Positions 19,174-29,162 are shown, numbered from the stretch's first letter. The stretch: DNA of 64,000 nt from Clostridia bacterium (GCA_017463105.1 JAFTPU010000003.1:30384-94383); one strand, 5' to 3'. Numbers and translations: made by a program. The notes: generated by a model not told the origin, from the sequence alone.

Positions 19174-19252
19174 ATGCAAAATGCAAAATGCAAAATGCAA
19201 AATTGCGGTATTATTTTAAATTTTACATTTTCCACGCTTTTTGCGTGGAAAA
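19174..19252 (-). repeat. Heptamer-repeat element, copy 2, inverted (ftsY/ABC)
   Basis: Four perfect ATGCAAA units (19174-19201) abut the ftsY stop, followed by ATTGCGGTA and AAATTTTACATTTT, which match the reverse complement of the right part of the copy at 56624. A separate hairpin (TTTTCCACGC with GCGTGGAAAA, 19228-19252) follows just before the ABC gene's ribosome-binding site. Confidence 0.7.
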
Positions 19253-19274
19253 AAATCAACGAGAAGGAGAACGT

Positions 19275-19979
19275 ATGTCCCATATTATCGAATGTGAAAA
19301 TCTTACGAAAAAATACGGGGATTGCCTTGCGCTCAACGCGCTGGATTTCCGTATTCCCGACAAGGGCGGTATCGTCGCGTTGTTGGGTCCCAACGGTAGC
19401 GGAAAGACCACCCTCATCAAACTGTTGACGGGTCTGCTTTCGCCTACGGAGGGTACGGTGCGTATCGCGGGAAAGCCCATAGGCGTGGAAACCAAATCGA
19501 TCGTTTCCTATCTCTCCGACGCGCATTCCCTCAATAATAAGTATACGGTCAAGCAGGAGCTGGAATATTTCAACGATTTCTTCACCGATTTCGACAAGGA
19601 AAAAGCCCTGCAAATGATCCGCGAGCTGGGCGTGGACGAAAAGAAAAAGATAAAAGCCCTTTCCAAGGGTACCAAGGAAAAGCTTTCGCTGATCCTCACG
19701 CTGGCGAGAAACGCGCGCGTGTTTATTCTCGACGAACCGATCGCAGGCGTCGATCCCGCCGCACGCGATTACATATTGCAAACCATTCTCTCTCATAAAA
19801 ACGAAAACTCGACGATGATCATCAGTACGCATCTCATTGCGGAGATCGAAAACTACTTCGATTACGTGCTGTTTTTAAAGGAAGGCAACGTCATTCTGCA
19901 CGGCAATGCGGACGAGATCCGCGCCCGCGAAGGCAAAACGATCGACGAGCTGTTCAGGGAGGTGTTCAGATGGATGTAA
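19275..19979 (+). CDS. ABC transporter ATP-binding protein
   Basis: 234-residue ATPase of the ABC-2/YtrB-like type. Walker A is LLGPNGSGKTT at about residues 36-46. The Q-loop region is unusual (SYLSDAHSL), the signature is weak (ALSKGTKEKLS in place of LSGGQ), Walker B is VFILDEPIAGVDP, and an H-loop (STHL) is present. The degenerate signature is common in the YtrB-like group. The start at 19275 follows GAAGGAG. It overlaps the permease gene by 10 bases, so they form one exporter of unknown substrate. Confidence 0.9.
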   Translation: MSHIIECENLTKKYGDCLALNALDFRIPDKGGIVALLGPNGSGKTTLIKLLTGLLSPTEGTVRIAGKPIGVETKSIVSYLSDAHSLNNKYTVKQELEYFNDFFTDFDKEKALQMIRELGVDEKKKIKALSKGTKEKLSLILTLARNARVFILDEPIAGVDPAARDYILQTILSHKNENSTMIISTHLIAEIENYFDYVLFLKEGNVILHGNADEIRAREGKTIDELFREVFRWM

Positions 19980-20995
19980 AAGGATTCGGACCCGTGTTCG
20001 AGGAATTTGAAAAAGACCCGCAAAAACCCGTCGAAACGACGGCGGAAACGCAAACGGAAACGACGGAAGAAACGGCAACGCCCGCACCTGCGATAGAGCA
20101 GCTTTCGATCGACGAGCTCGCGCCCGCGGCGGAACCGATCGTTGCGGAAACGGCGGTAAGACCCGAGTTTTCGTTGCCCGAAAGCGATTATAACAAAAAG
20201 GGCTCGCTGAAAAAAGTGCGCGGCAGAATGATGAAAAAACTGCTCAAATACGAGTTCCGCGCCATTTTCCCCGCGCTGTTTATCGGTATGGCGATCCTGC
20301 TCGGCTTGACGGTGCTGATGATCGTTTTGCTCAACGTGCCGTTGAACGATAACCTTGCGTTCTTCACGATCATGTCCGCGCTTCTGTACGTGTATACGTT
20401 GCTCGCGGTGATAATCGTCTCGTTCGGCGTGGCGATCAAACGGTACGATAAAAACTTTTTCAAAGAGGAAGGATATCTCACTTTCAGTATTCCCGCGTCG
20501 ATGGAGGAGCACGTGCTTGCCAAGCATCTGAGCGGCGCCATCGCCACCCTGATCGGCATCGCGGCTTCCCTCGTCAGCTTGGGCATATTGTTCGCGTTCG
20601 GATTGGGCGACGTTTTCGAATCGTTGGGCGGTATCCAAACGGAGAGCTCGATCGGAAATCCCGTTTCGTTCGCGTTCGAGCTTCTCGAGGGCTTGATCCT
20701 CTTTGCGGAATCGCTTGCAGGCGTTTATTGCGTGGCGGGCGCGCTTACCTGCTGGGGACAGAAATTCAAGAAAAAACGCTCGATCGTGCTCCGCGTGCTG
20801 ATCGTGTACGTGCTGCTTGTGATCTTGGAATCGGTATTCCTGAATTTGCTCGACGCGTCGTTTATCGAATTTTTCTATACGACGGCGGGCACGCACGTTT
20901 GGAATTGGTTGCAGATACTGCTTTACGCGGGCGTTATCGCGCTGAGCGTGTGGTATGAGCTTCGCACGCTGAAAAAGAAGCTGAACCTCAAATAA
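19970..20995 (+). CDS. ABC-2-like permease with long hydrophilic N-terminus
   Basis: 341-residue partner of the preceding ATPase. About 75 residues rich in Glu, Thr, Pro and Ala precede a conserved MMKKLLKYEFRAIFPA start, then about six transmembrane segments (about residues 95-330). The acidic cytoplasmic head is unusual; an internal start at the MMKK methionines, near base 20228, would remove it, but no strong ribosome-binding site was noted there while the upstream ATG overlaps the ATPase gene in the usual coupled manner. Substrate unknown. Confidence 0.8.
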   Translation: MDVKGFGPVFEEFEKDPQKPVETTAETQTETTEETATPAPAIEQLSIDELAPAAEPIVAETAVRPEFSLPESDYNKKGSLKKVRGRMMKKLLKYEFRAIFPALFIGMAILLGLTVLMIVLLNVPLNDNLAFFTIMSALLYVYTLLAVIIVSFGVAIKRYDKNFFKEEGYLTFSIPASMEEHVLAKHLSGAIATLIGIAASLVSLGILFAFGLGDVFESLGGIQTESSIGNPVSFAFELLEGLILFAESLAGVYCVAGALTCWGQKFKKKRSIVLRVLIVYVLLVILESVFLNLLDASFIEFFYTTAGTHVWNWLQILLYAGVIALSVWYELRTLKKKLNLK

Positions 20996-21003
20996 GGATA
21001 CGT

Positions 21004-21669
21004 ATGAAAATAGACATTTTAACGCTGTTTCCCGAAATGTTTTCGGCAATGCAAGAGAGCATTTTGGGCAGGGCGCAAAAGGACGGCAAAATCGAGATCA
21101 ATATCGTAAACCTCCGCGATTATACGGAGGATAAGCATTTGAAATGCGACGATTATCCGTTCGGCGGCGGCGCGGGCATGGTGATGATGCCCCAGCCGAT
21201 CGGCAGTGCGATCGAAGCGCTCGACCCTGAACATAAAGCCCGCCGCATTTATACTTCGCCCAAGGGCGAGGTGTTCCGCCAGCAAAAGGTATTCGAGCTA
21301 CTCGAATACGAGCATTTGATCTTGCTTTGCGGGCATTACGAGGGAGTCGATCAACGCGCGATCGACCTGTTTATCGACGAGGAGATCTCGATCGGGGATT
21401 ACGTTTTAACGGGCGGAGAATTGCCCGCCATGGTGATCGCGGACTGCGTATCGCGATACGTGGACGGCGTGATCAGCGCGTCGTCGCTCGTAGACGAAAG
21501 CTTTTCGGAGAACCTGCTCGAATATCCGCAGTATACCCGTCCGCAGGAATACAGGGGCTTGACGGTGCCCGAGGTGTTGCGCAGCGGCGACCACGCCAAG
21601 GTCGATAAATGGCGCAGGGAACAGGCGATCGAGCTGACGAAAAAACGCCGTCCCGACCTGTTAAAATAA
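21004..21669 (+). CDS. trmD: tRNA (guanine-N1)-methyltransferase TrmD
   Basis: 221-residue SPOUT enzyme making m1G37 in tRNAs. Knot signatures LLCGHYEGVDQR and EISIGDYVLTGGELPAMV are intact, as is YTRPQEYRG. The C-terminus is a little shorter than the usual 235-245 residues. It begins 8 bp after the permease gene, with AAGGA before the ATG. The usual neighbours rpsP, rimM and rplS are absent, but rbgA, rnhB and yraN follow in the conventional order. Confidence 0.96.
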   Translation: MKIDILTLFPEMFSAMQESILGRAQKDGKIEINIVNLRDYTEDKHLKCDDYPFGGGAGMVMMPQPIGSAIEALDPEHKARRIYTSPKGEVFRQQKVFELLEYEHLILLCGHYEGVDQRAIDLFIDEEISIGDYVLTGGELPAMVIADCVSRYVDGVISASSLVDESFSENLLEYPQYTRPQEYRGLTVPEVLRSGDHAKVDKWRREQAIELTKKRRPDLLK

Positions 21670-21682
21670 AAGGAAAACGAAG

Positions 21683-22543
21683 ATGAAAAACATACAGTGG
21701 TTCCCGGGACACATGACCAAAGCCATGCGGGACATGGAAGCCAAGCGCGATCTTTGCGACGGCGTCGTATGCGTGCTCGACGCCCGCGCGCCCATCGCTT
21801 CCGTAAATAAAAATTTCAAAAAGATATTCGGGGCGAAACCCGTACTTTACGTATTGAACAAAGCCGACCTTTCCGACGCGTCGAAAACGGACGGCTTTTT
21901 AAAGCTGTTCGAGGAAAAGGGCAAATATTGCGTGAAATGCGATTCCACAAATCCCGCCTCCAAGCGTTTTTTATTGCAAAAATTAAACGAGATCACGCAG
22001 GAAAAACGCGCTCGCGCGGAAGCGAAGGGCGTAAACCGCACCTTCCGTTTCATGGTGGCGGGCATACCGAATACGGGCAAGAGTACGCTCGTGAATCTGA
22101 TCAGCGGTCAAAAGCGGGCGAAAACGGGCGATAAAGCGGGGGTCACGCGCGACGTACGGTGGCTCCGTTGCGGAGCGTTCGATCTGCTCGACACTCCCGG
22201 CACGATGCCGCCTTCCTTCGACGATCAGTACCACGCGAAACATTTGGCGTATATCGGGAGTATCAACGACGACATTTTGGATATGGACGATATCGCGTTG
22301 GAGCTTTTGGGCGAGCTTGCGGAGAAATATCCGCAGTATCTCACCGAGCGTTACGGCATCACCGATTACAGCGAAAAGCTGGGTATGTACGAGGCGCTTT
22401 GCAAGCGCAGAGGTTTCATTTTGCGCGGCGGCGAATTCGATTACGAGCGCGGCGCAAAAGCGTTAATCGACGATTTCCGAAAAGGTCGTATCGGCAAGAT
22501 CGGTCTGGAAAATCCCGCTGATTACGGCGATTTTGAATTTTAA
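21683..22543 (+). CDS. rbgA: Ribosome biogenesis GTPase RbgA (YlqF)
   Basis: 286-residue circularly permuted GTPase for late 50S assembly. The G4 motif LNKADL (about residue 57) comes before G1 GIPNTGKST (about residue 132) and G3 DTPG, as expected of YlqF. It starts IQWFPGHMTKAMRDME, a family hallmark. AGGAAAACGA precedes the ATG, and it lies 13 bp after trmD. Confidence 0.96.
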   Translation: MKNIQWFPGHMTKAMRDMEAKRDLCDGVVCVLDARAPIASVNKNFKKIFGAKPVLYVLNKADLSDASKTDGFLKLFEEKGKYCVKCDSTNPASKRFLLQKLNEITQEKRARAEAKGVNRTFRFMVAGIPNTGKSTLVNLISGQKRAKTGDKAGVTRDVRWLRCGAFDLLDTPGTMPPSFDDQYHAKHLAYIGSINDDILDMDDIALELLGELAEKYPQYLTERYGITDYSEKLGMYEALCKRRGFILRGGEFDYERGAKALIDDFRKGRIGKIGLENPADYGDFEF

Positions 22544-22558
22544 GGACAAGGGAAACAG

Positions 22559-23179
22559 ATGAAAAAGCAGTGGAACGCAGAAGAAAAATTGGTTTACGAG
22601 CGTGCTTTATCGGCGCAGGGATATAACTATATCGCGGGCGTGGACGAGGTGGGCAGAGGTCCGCTGGCGGGTCCCGTCGTTTGCGCGGTGGCGATCATGC
22701 CGCTCGAAGCGGATAAGATCATCGAGGGGATCGACGACAGTAAAAAGCTTTCCGCCAAAAAACGGGAACAGCTTGCCGAAAAGATCAAGGAGACCGCTCT
22801 TTGCTATACGATCGTAGAGATAGACGAAAAGCAGATCGACGAGATCAATATTTTAGAGGCGACGAGGCTGGGTATGAAACGCGCGATCGAAAGCCTTGCT
22901 ATCGCTCCCGATACCGTGCTTACCGACGGGAATATGACGATCGATATTTCCTTTCCGCAAAAGAGCGTTATCCACGGCGACGCGCTGTCCTATTCCATCG
23001 GCGCGGCGAGCATCATCGCCAAGGTGCACAGGGATAAGCTGATGGACGAATACGCGAAAATTTACCCGCAATACGCCTTCGAACAGAACAAGGGCTACGG
23101 CACGGCGGCGCATATCGGCGCAATAAAGGAGTTCGGTTTATGTCCCATTCACCGCAGGACCTTCACAAAAAAGTTTTAG
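22559..23179 (+). CDS. rnhB: Ribonuclease HII
   Basis: 206-residue enzyme removing RNA from RNA-DNA hybrids. The catalytic motif AGVDEVGRGPLAGPV begins at residue 26 (Asp29, Glu30), with further acidic residues in LTDGNM and in AKVHRDKLMDEYA. Length is normal. It sits 15 bp after rbgA, with AAGGACAAGGG ahead of the ATG. Its 3' end overlaps the next gene, yraN, by 40 bases in another frame. Confidence 0.96.
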   Translation: MKKQWNAEEKLVYERALSAQGYNYIAGVDEVGRGPLAGPVVCAVAIMPLEADKIIEGIDDSKKLSAKKREQLAEKIKETALCYTIVEIDEKQIDEINILEATRLGMKRAIESLAIAPDTVLTDGNMTIDISFPQKSVIHGDALSYSIGAASIIAKVHRDKLMDEYAKIYPQYAFEQNKGYGTAAHIGAIKEFGLCPIHRRTFTKKF

Positions 23180-23499
23180 GCAAAAAGGGCGAAAGACTCG
23201 TCGAAGCCTACTTGAAAAAGCAGAAATATAAAATACTCGAGCGCAACTACCGCACGCCGTTCGGGGAGGCGGATATCATCGCCGAGGACGGGGACGAGAT
23301 CGCGTTTATCGAAGTGAAAGCGCGGACCTCGGATAAATACGGCGCGCCGCGCGAAGCGGTGGGCAAAGAAAAGCAACGCAGATATTATCAAATAGCGGAA
23401 ACGTATTGGCTGAAAACGGGCAAAGAACCGAACGCCCGCTTCGACGTGGCGGAGGTTTTTGCGGACGGCAGTATCGAATACTATAAAAACGCCTTTTGA
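23140..23499 (+). CDS. yraN: YraN/UPF0102 family endonuclease-like protein
   Basis: 119 residues. UPF0102 proteins have a restriction-endonuclease-like core; here the probable active-site pattern is seen in NYRTPFGEADIIAED and IAFIEVKART. The function is unknown in most bacteria, with some evidence elsewhere for Holliday-junction processing. The ATG at 23140 lies inside rnhB, giving a 40-base overlap; it follows GGAG, so translational coupling is likely. Confidence 0.9.
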   Translation: MSHSPQDLHKKVLGKKGERLVEAYLKKQKYKILERNYRTPFGEADIIAEDGDEIAFIEVKARTSDKYGAPREAVGKEKQRRYYQIAETYWLKTGKEPNARFDVAEVFADGSIEYYKNAF

Positions 23500-23536
23500 C
23501 AATAAAAACGCTTTTTTTACAAAAGGCGTTTTTATT
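23486..23536 (+). terminator. Intrinsic terminator at the end of yraN
   Basis: The last codons of yraN (AAAACGCCTTTTG, 23487-23499) pair with CAAAAGGCGTTTT (23520-23532), followed by TATTTTTT. An alternative shorter stem using a second AAAAACGC copy in the loop is also possible. Confidence 0.8.
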
Positions 23537-23600
23537 TTTTGACAAAATACATGTTATAATAGCCTCAAGCCCTTGAAACATAAGGGCTCGAGGCATTTTT

Positions 23601-24377
23601 ATGGTCGTCTACATCGAATACGCGTTTGCGGAAAATTTCCTTATCGATCTCGTGCTTTCGTATCTTTCCTTAAAGGCGTCGAAATCGAAAATACGGATAA
23701 AAAATCTTCTGTTTTCCGCTTTTATCGGAGGGGCGTTCGCGCTCGTTTTTCCGCTTTTGACTCTGCCCGAATTTCTCGCGTTTTTGCTTAAATTTTCCGT
23801 CGGACTTCTTTTATGTTTGCTCGCGTTCGGACGGGTAAAAAGCAAAAAGGACGGGGGCAGGTATGCGTTCACGGCGGTTTGCTTCTTTTGCTTAACGGCG
23901 CTTTTCGGCGGCGCGCTCATAGGCGTTGGGGTAAGCGGCGCGTTCGTGTGGCTCGGCTTGGCGTTTTTAAGCGTGTTTGCGTTGGGATTCGTCAAAAAGC
24001 TGTACGAAAAACGGGCGCGGGCAAAGTTTATCTACGATTGTACGATTGCCTATAAGCAAAGAGAGATCGGTGTTTCCGCCTTTTACGACAGCGGAAATTT
24101 CGCGCTCTATAACGGCGTGCCCGTTTGCTTCGTTTCGCCCGTGATCGCGTTTGAGTTTTACGAGGCGGACGGGGGAGAAACGCATGCGGAAACCACGATA
24201 AAGACGATGAGCGGGGAGAAAAAGGTACGCCTTTTCAAAGGGGCTTTGGAGATAAAAGAAAAGGCGGGCGTTTTTGAGGTGCGGGAGGTATATTTTGCCG
24301 TTTCGCCGAATATGTTATCGAGAGAGTACGAGTTGCTTTTGAATTCCCGTATTTTTGAAGAGAGGACAAGGTTATGA
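23601..24377 (+). CDS. spoIIGA: Sporulation sigma-E factor processing peptidase SpoIIGA
   Basis: 258-residue membrane aspartic protease that cleaves pro-sigma-E in the mother cell. About five N-terminal transmembrane helices (residues 1-132) precede the protease domain. The catalytic motif DSGN is at 163-166 and is followed by [10 protein letters not shown]. It is shorter than the Bacillus protein (about 309 residues) but normal for Clostridia. Its stop overlaps the sigE start as ATGA. Upstream is an extended -10 (TGTTATAAT, 23552-23560) without a well-spaced -35, which would fit activator dependence. Confidence 0.93.
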   Translation: MVVYIEYAFAENFLIDLVLSYLSLKASKSKIRIKNLLFSAFIGGAFALVFPLLTLPEFLAFLLKFSVGLLLCLLAFGRVKSKKDGGRYAFTAVCFFCLTALFGGALIGVGVSGAFVWLGLAFLSVFALGFVKKLYEKRARAKFIYDCTIAYKQREIGVSAFYDSGNFALYNGVPVCFVSPVIAFEFYEADGGETHAETTIKTMSGEKKVRLFKGALEIKEKAGVFEVREVYFAVSPNMLSREYELLLNSRIFEERTRL

Positions 24378-25099
24378 AATTTTCGGAAGTGTTGCGGATC
24401 TTTTTGCAGAAGATCGATTTTGCGGAAGCGAAAAATACGGTGGATTACGTTTGCGGGAGCGGGGAAGCGTTGCCCCTGCCCTTATCCCCCGAGGAGGAGG
24501 GCGAGACGCTTCGACTTATGGCGGAGGGCGAGGAAGGCGAACGCGAAAAGGCGAAGTCGGAGCTCATTCAACGAAACTTACGTCTCGTGGTGTACATAGC
24601 CAAGAAATTCGATAATACGGGCGTAGAGAACGACGATTTGATATCTATCGGCACGATAGGGCTTATCAAGGCGATCAATTCGTTTCGGACGGATAAAAAC
24701 ATTAAGCTGGCGACGTACGCCTCGCGGTGTATCGAAAACGAGATTCTGATGTATTTGCGCCGAACGGCGAGGCTAAAAAGCGAGGTGTCCTTCGACGAAC
24801 CGCTCAACACCGATTTCGAGGGGAACGAGCTTTTGTTGTCCGACGTTTTGGGAACTTCCGCCGACAGCGTATACGGGGAGATAGAAGCGAGCGCGGAGCG
24901 GGCGCAATTAAAGGAGGCGTTGAAAAAATTATCCGAGCGGGAACGGAAGATCATGTTTTTGCGGTTTGGCTTGGGCGGGGGCGAGGAGATGACGCAAAAG
25001 GACGTAGCGGATATGCTGGGCATTTCGCAAAGCTACATTTCGCGCTTGGAAAAGAAGATCATTCTGCGGTTGAAAAAAGAAATCGCAAAAATGGAATAG
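24374..25099 (+). CDS. sigE: RNA polymerase sporulation sigma factor SigE (pro-form)
   Basis: 241-residue pro-sigma-E. The pro-sequence occupies about residues 1-28, ending just before [11 protein letters not shown], which aligns with the cleavage region known from Bacillus. Region 2 contains [15 protein letters not shown]-like and [13 protein letters not shown] sequence and [13 protein letters not shown]; region 4 has [22 protein letters not shown]. The start overlaps the spoIIGA stop by four bases, so the protease and its substrate are made together. sigG, usually next in Bacillus, is not present; a terminator follows. Confidence 0.96.
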   Translation: MKFSEVLRIFLQKIDFAEAKNTVDYVCGSGEALPLPLSPEEEGETLRLMAEGEEGEREKAKSELIQRNLRLVVYIAKKFDNTGVENDDLISIGTIGLIKAINSFRTDKNIKLATYASRCIENEILMYLRRTARLKSEVSFDEPLNTDFEGNELLLSDVLGTSADSVYGEIEASAERAQLKEALKKLSERERKIMFLRFGLGGGEEMTQKDVADMLGISQSYISRLEKKIILRLKKEIAKME

Positions 25100-25102
25100 A
25101 CG

Positions 25103-25134
25103 AAAAAGCGGGGCAGAAAAGCTCCGCTTTTTGT
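25103..25134 (+). terminator. Intrinsic terminator after sigE
   Basis: Twelve-pair stem (25103-25114 with 25121-25132, one G-T), 6-base loop, T5 in the 3' arm. Confidence 0.88.
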
Positions 25135-25151
25135 ATAATGATAAAAAATCG

Positions 25152-25180
25152 TTGACAAAGTATGCCAAAGGTGGTAAAAT
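25152..25180 (+). promoter_or_regulatory. Sigma-A promoter of the structured leader and LRR gene
   Basis: TTGACA (25152-25157), 17-bp spacer, TAAAAT (25175-25180). The predicted start point, about 25187, coincides with the first strand of the leader's closing stem. Confidence 0.88.
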
Positions 25181-25185
25181 GAAAA

Positions 25186-25360
25186 TGCGACATAATTAAA
25201 TAAATTTGCTGCTATAAGTATATACTTCTTTGGTAGAAGTGTAGCTTTTTCGCGTTACAATCTTATAGCAGTTGATTGTTTCTTTAATTGTGTCGCAGCA
25301 AAGCGAAAAGACATTTTTACAGGTGTCGTTTCGTTTTTGCGGAGCGACATTTTTTATTTT
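25186..25360 (+). ncRNA. Structured leader RNA with terminator (candidate riboswitch or attenuator)
   Basis: The leader begins with a 15-nt strand (25186-25200) that pairs along its whole length, with one G-T wobble, with 25283-25297. Inside lie a perfect 10-bp stem (25209-25218 with 25262-25271) and a 6-bp hairpin (25224-25229 with 25235-25240, loop TTGGT). A second structure, 25291-25349, is a long interrupted hairpin closed by TGTCGC/GCGACA and followed by TTTTTTATTTT, an intrinsic terminator ending 13 bases before the gene's start. Bases 25291-25296 belong to both the closing stem and the terminator, so the two folds compete. It matches no riboswitch class I recognise. Confidence 0.7.
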
Positions 25361-25373
25361 ACAGGAGGGCTTT

Positions 25374-26993
25374 ATGAAGAAAACGAAGAAATTTTTGTTG
25401 GCGGTACTGTCTATCTTGACGGCAGGGTTTTGTTTATTCGGTGCGACGGGTTGCGATTTTTTGAGCGGCGACGATAGTAAAAAAAGTGAATATTCGCAGA
25501 CGGACGATAGCGAGGAAGAAAGCGAAACGGAAACCGATACCGAGGACGCGGAAGAAAGCGAAACGGACGATAGCGAAGAGGAGAACGAGGTCGATGAAAG
25601 CATCGATACGGAAGAGGAAACGGATAAATACAGCGTAGGATTGACATATAAATTAAGCGAAGATAATTATAATTATGTTGTGAAAAGAATTGGTACGTGT
25701 AAGGATACGGATATTGTTATTCCTGAGAAATATAAAGGCTTGCCCGTTGTGGGGATTGGGACTTATGCTTTTACCGATTGCAGTAACATAACAAGCATAA
25801 CGATACCTGACAGTATTTTGAGTATGGGGGATTATGCTTTTAGCGGCTGCGACAACTTAACAAGCGTATATTATATGGGTAATATAAAAGGCTGGTGTAA
25901 TATAAGGGGATTATCTACTCTTATGGCAAATGACGTGGATTTATATATTGAAAACGAGTTGGTTGCGGGCGAGTTAATTATTCCCGATGGCATTACGAAT
26001 ATTAGGAATTGTGCGTTTTATTATTGTGATGAATTAACGAGCGTAATAATACCTGATAGCGTTATGAATATTGGAGAATGGAGCTTTAAAAATTGTATTG
26101 GCTTAATGAATGTAGTAATACCCGATAGTGTAAAAAGCATTGGTTATATGGCGTTCTATGATTGTTGTAATTTAACGACGATAGCGATGACTGAAAGCGT
26201 AACGAGTGTTGGCGGGTATGCGTTCTATAATACGGGATATTATAACAATGAAAACAATTGGGAAAACGGCGTGCTGTATTTAGATGGTTGGCTTTTGCAC
26301 ACAAAGATAGATATTGTTTCAGGCGATTACATTGTAAAGGAGGGAACAAAAGGAATTGCAGGTGATGCATTTTCTGATTGCAATGAATTATTGAGCGTAA
26401 TAATACCCGACAGTGTAACGAGCATTGGGGATGGTGCGTTCGAGGATTGTAGTAAATTAACAAGTATCACGCTACCCGATAATATTACAGTTATTTCTTG
26501 GGGATTGTTTTGGGATTGCAGTAGTTTAACGAGTGTTACGATACCTGACAATATAACGGACATTAAGGCGTATGCGTTCTATGGCTGCTGTAGATTAAAA
26601 AACATAACGATACCCGATAGCGTTATAACTATTGGAGAAAGTGCATTCTCTTGGTGTGAATACTTAAAAAGCGTAAGTATCGGCAAGAATGTTGCGAGTA
26701 TTGGGGATAGTGCGTTTGAATGTTGTTTTAGTTTAACAAGTATCACGATACCCGATAGTGTGACGAGTATTGGAGATAGTGCATTTGAAACTTGTCATCG
26801 ATTAACTGACGTAACAATTGGTAACGGGACGATATGTATTGGGGAAGAAGCTTTTAGTTATTGTAGTAAATTAACAAGTATTACTTTCAACGGTACGGTG
26901 GAGGAATGGAATGCCGTCGAAAAAGGTACGGATTGGAATTATTGCGTTCCCGCGACTAAGGTCGTTTGCACGGACGGGGAAGTGGCATTGTAA
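25374..26993 (+). CDS. BspA-like leucine-rich-repeat lipoprotein
   Basis: 539 residues. The signal peptide ends in a lipobox with Cys27 (GATGC), predicting a lipid-anchored surface protein. A Glu/Ser/Asp/Thr-rich linker (about residues 28-85) leads to about a dozen LRR_5/BspA-type repeats of roughly 23 residues (pattern: SITIPDSV..IGDSAF..C..L), and a C-terminal cap ends near EEWNAVEKG. Such proteins are often adhesins. The ATG at 25374 follows AGGAGG. The repeat region is visibly AT-richer than its neighbours, suggesting transfer or repeat expansion from another source. Expression is probably gated by the upstream leader terminator. Confidence 0.88.
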   Translation: MKKTKKFLLAVLSILTAGFCLFGATGCDFLSGDDSKKSEYSQTDDSEEESETETDTEDAEESETDDSEEENEVDESIDTEEETDKYSVGLTYKLSEDNYNYVVKRIGTCKDTDIVIPEKYKGLPVVGIGTYAFTDCSNITSITIPDSILSMGDYAFSGCDNLTSVYYMGNIKGWCNIRGLSTLMANDVDLYIENELVAGELIIPDGITNIRNCAFYYCDELTSVIIPDSVMNIGEWSFKNCIGLMNVVIPDSVKSIGYMAFYDCCNLTTIAMTESVTSVGGYAFYNTGYYNNENNWENGVLYLDGWLLHTKIDIVSGDYIVKEGTKGIAGDAFSDCNELLSVIIPDSVTSIGDGAFEDCSKLTSITLPDNITVISWGLFWDCSSLTSVTIPDNITDIKAYAFYGCCRLKNITIPDSVITIGESAFSWCEYLKSVSIGKNVASIGDSAFECCFSLTSITIPDSVTSIGDSAFETCHRLTDVTIGNGTICIGEEAFSYCSKLTSITFNGTVEEWNAVEKGTDWNYCVPATKVVCTDGEVAL

Positions 26994-27064
26994 ATGCAGA
27001 ATGCAAAATTCAGAATGCAAAATTCAGAATGCAAAATTCAGAATGCAAAATGATTGAATAATTT
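26994..27064 (+). repeat. Heptamer-repeat element, copy 3 (longest, after the LRR gene)
   Basis: Eight consecutive 7-base units (ATGCAGA, ATGCAAA, then ATTCAGA/ATGCAAA alternating) run from 26994 to 27049, abutting the stop codon, followed by ATGATTGAATAATTT. The higher-order 14-bp alternation indicates tandem expansion. Confidence 0.8.
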
Positions 27065-27071
27065 TAAGTTA

Positions 27072-27102
27072 GGGGGTCAAGGGGCGTTATTCCTTGACCC
27101 CC
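27072..27102. repeat. Long hairpin in the gap before dnaK
   Basis: Perfect 11-bp inverted repeat (27072-27082 with 27092-27102, GGGGGTCAAGG-type arms). It resembles the GGTCAAGGG hairpin start of the 7675 cluster. The rest of 27103-27300 holds GC-rich inverted segments (GCCCCGC/GCGGGGC) and the dnaK leader; no gene and no CIRCE element is visible. Confidence 0.6.
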
Positions 27103-27252
27103 TCTTCGGGAATGATACCGTTTCTTCGAAGCCCCGCAGAAAGATAGAAAGGCTCCGCCGCGGGGCGCACCCGCCGCTTTTTTGCGCGCCGAAAAAATTT
27201 TTTTTGAATTATTGTTTAAGAGCTTAAAATCGCGGTTACATATAAACTGTAA

Positions 27253-29094
<1,842 letters not shown>

Positions 29095-29162
29095 GCTTTA
29101 ACGGTTCATCGGGTTTGGCGGAAGTCAAGCCCGTATGGATTTTATGAGTGAATAAAAAAGGA

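Noticed and set aside
23539-23560. Ordinary sigma-A promoter TTGACA/TATAAT for spoIIGA
   Set aside because: The spacing is 10 bp, far below the workable 16-18 bp.
25186-25297. MITE ends (15-bp inverted repeats 112 bp apart)
   Set aside because: The repeats begin exactly at the promoter's start point and interlock with a terminator, which fits an RNA structure better; no target duplication was seen.
18188-27064. CRISPR array suggested by regular short repeats after stop codons
   Set aside because: Units are 7 bp with no spacers, copies are dispersed, and there are no cas genes.
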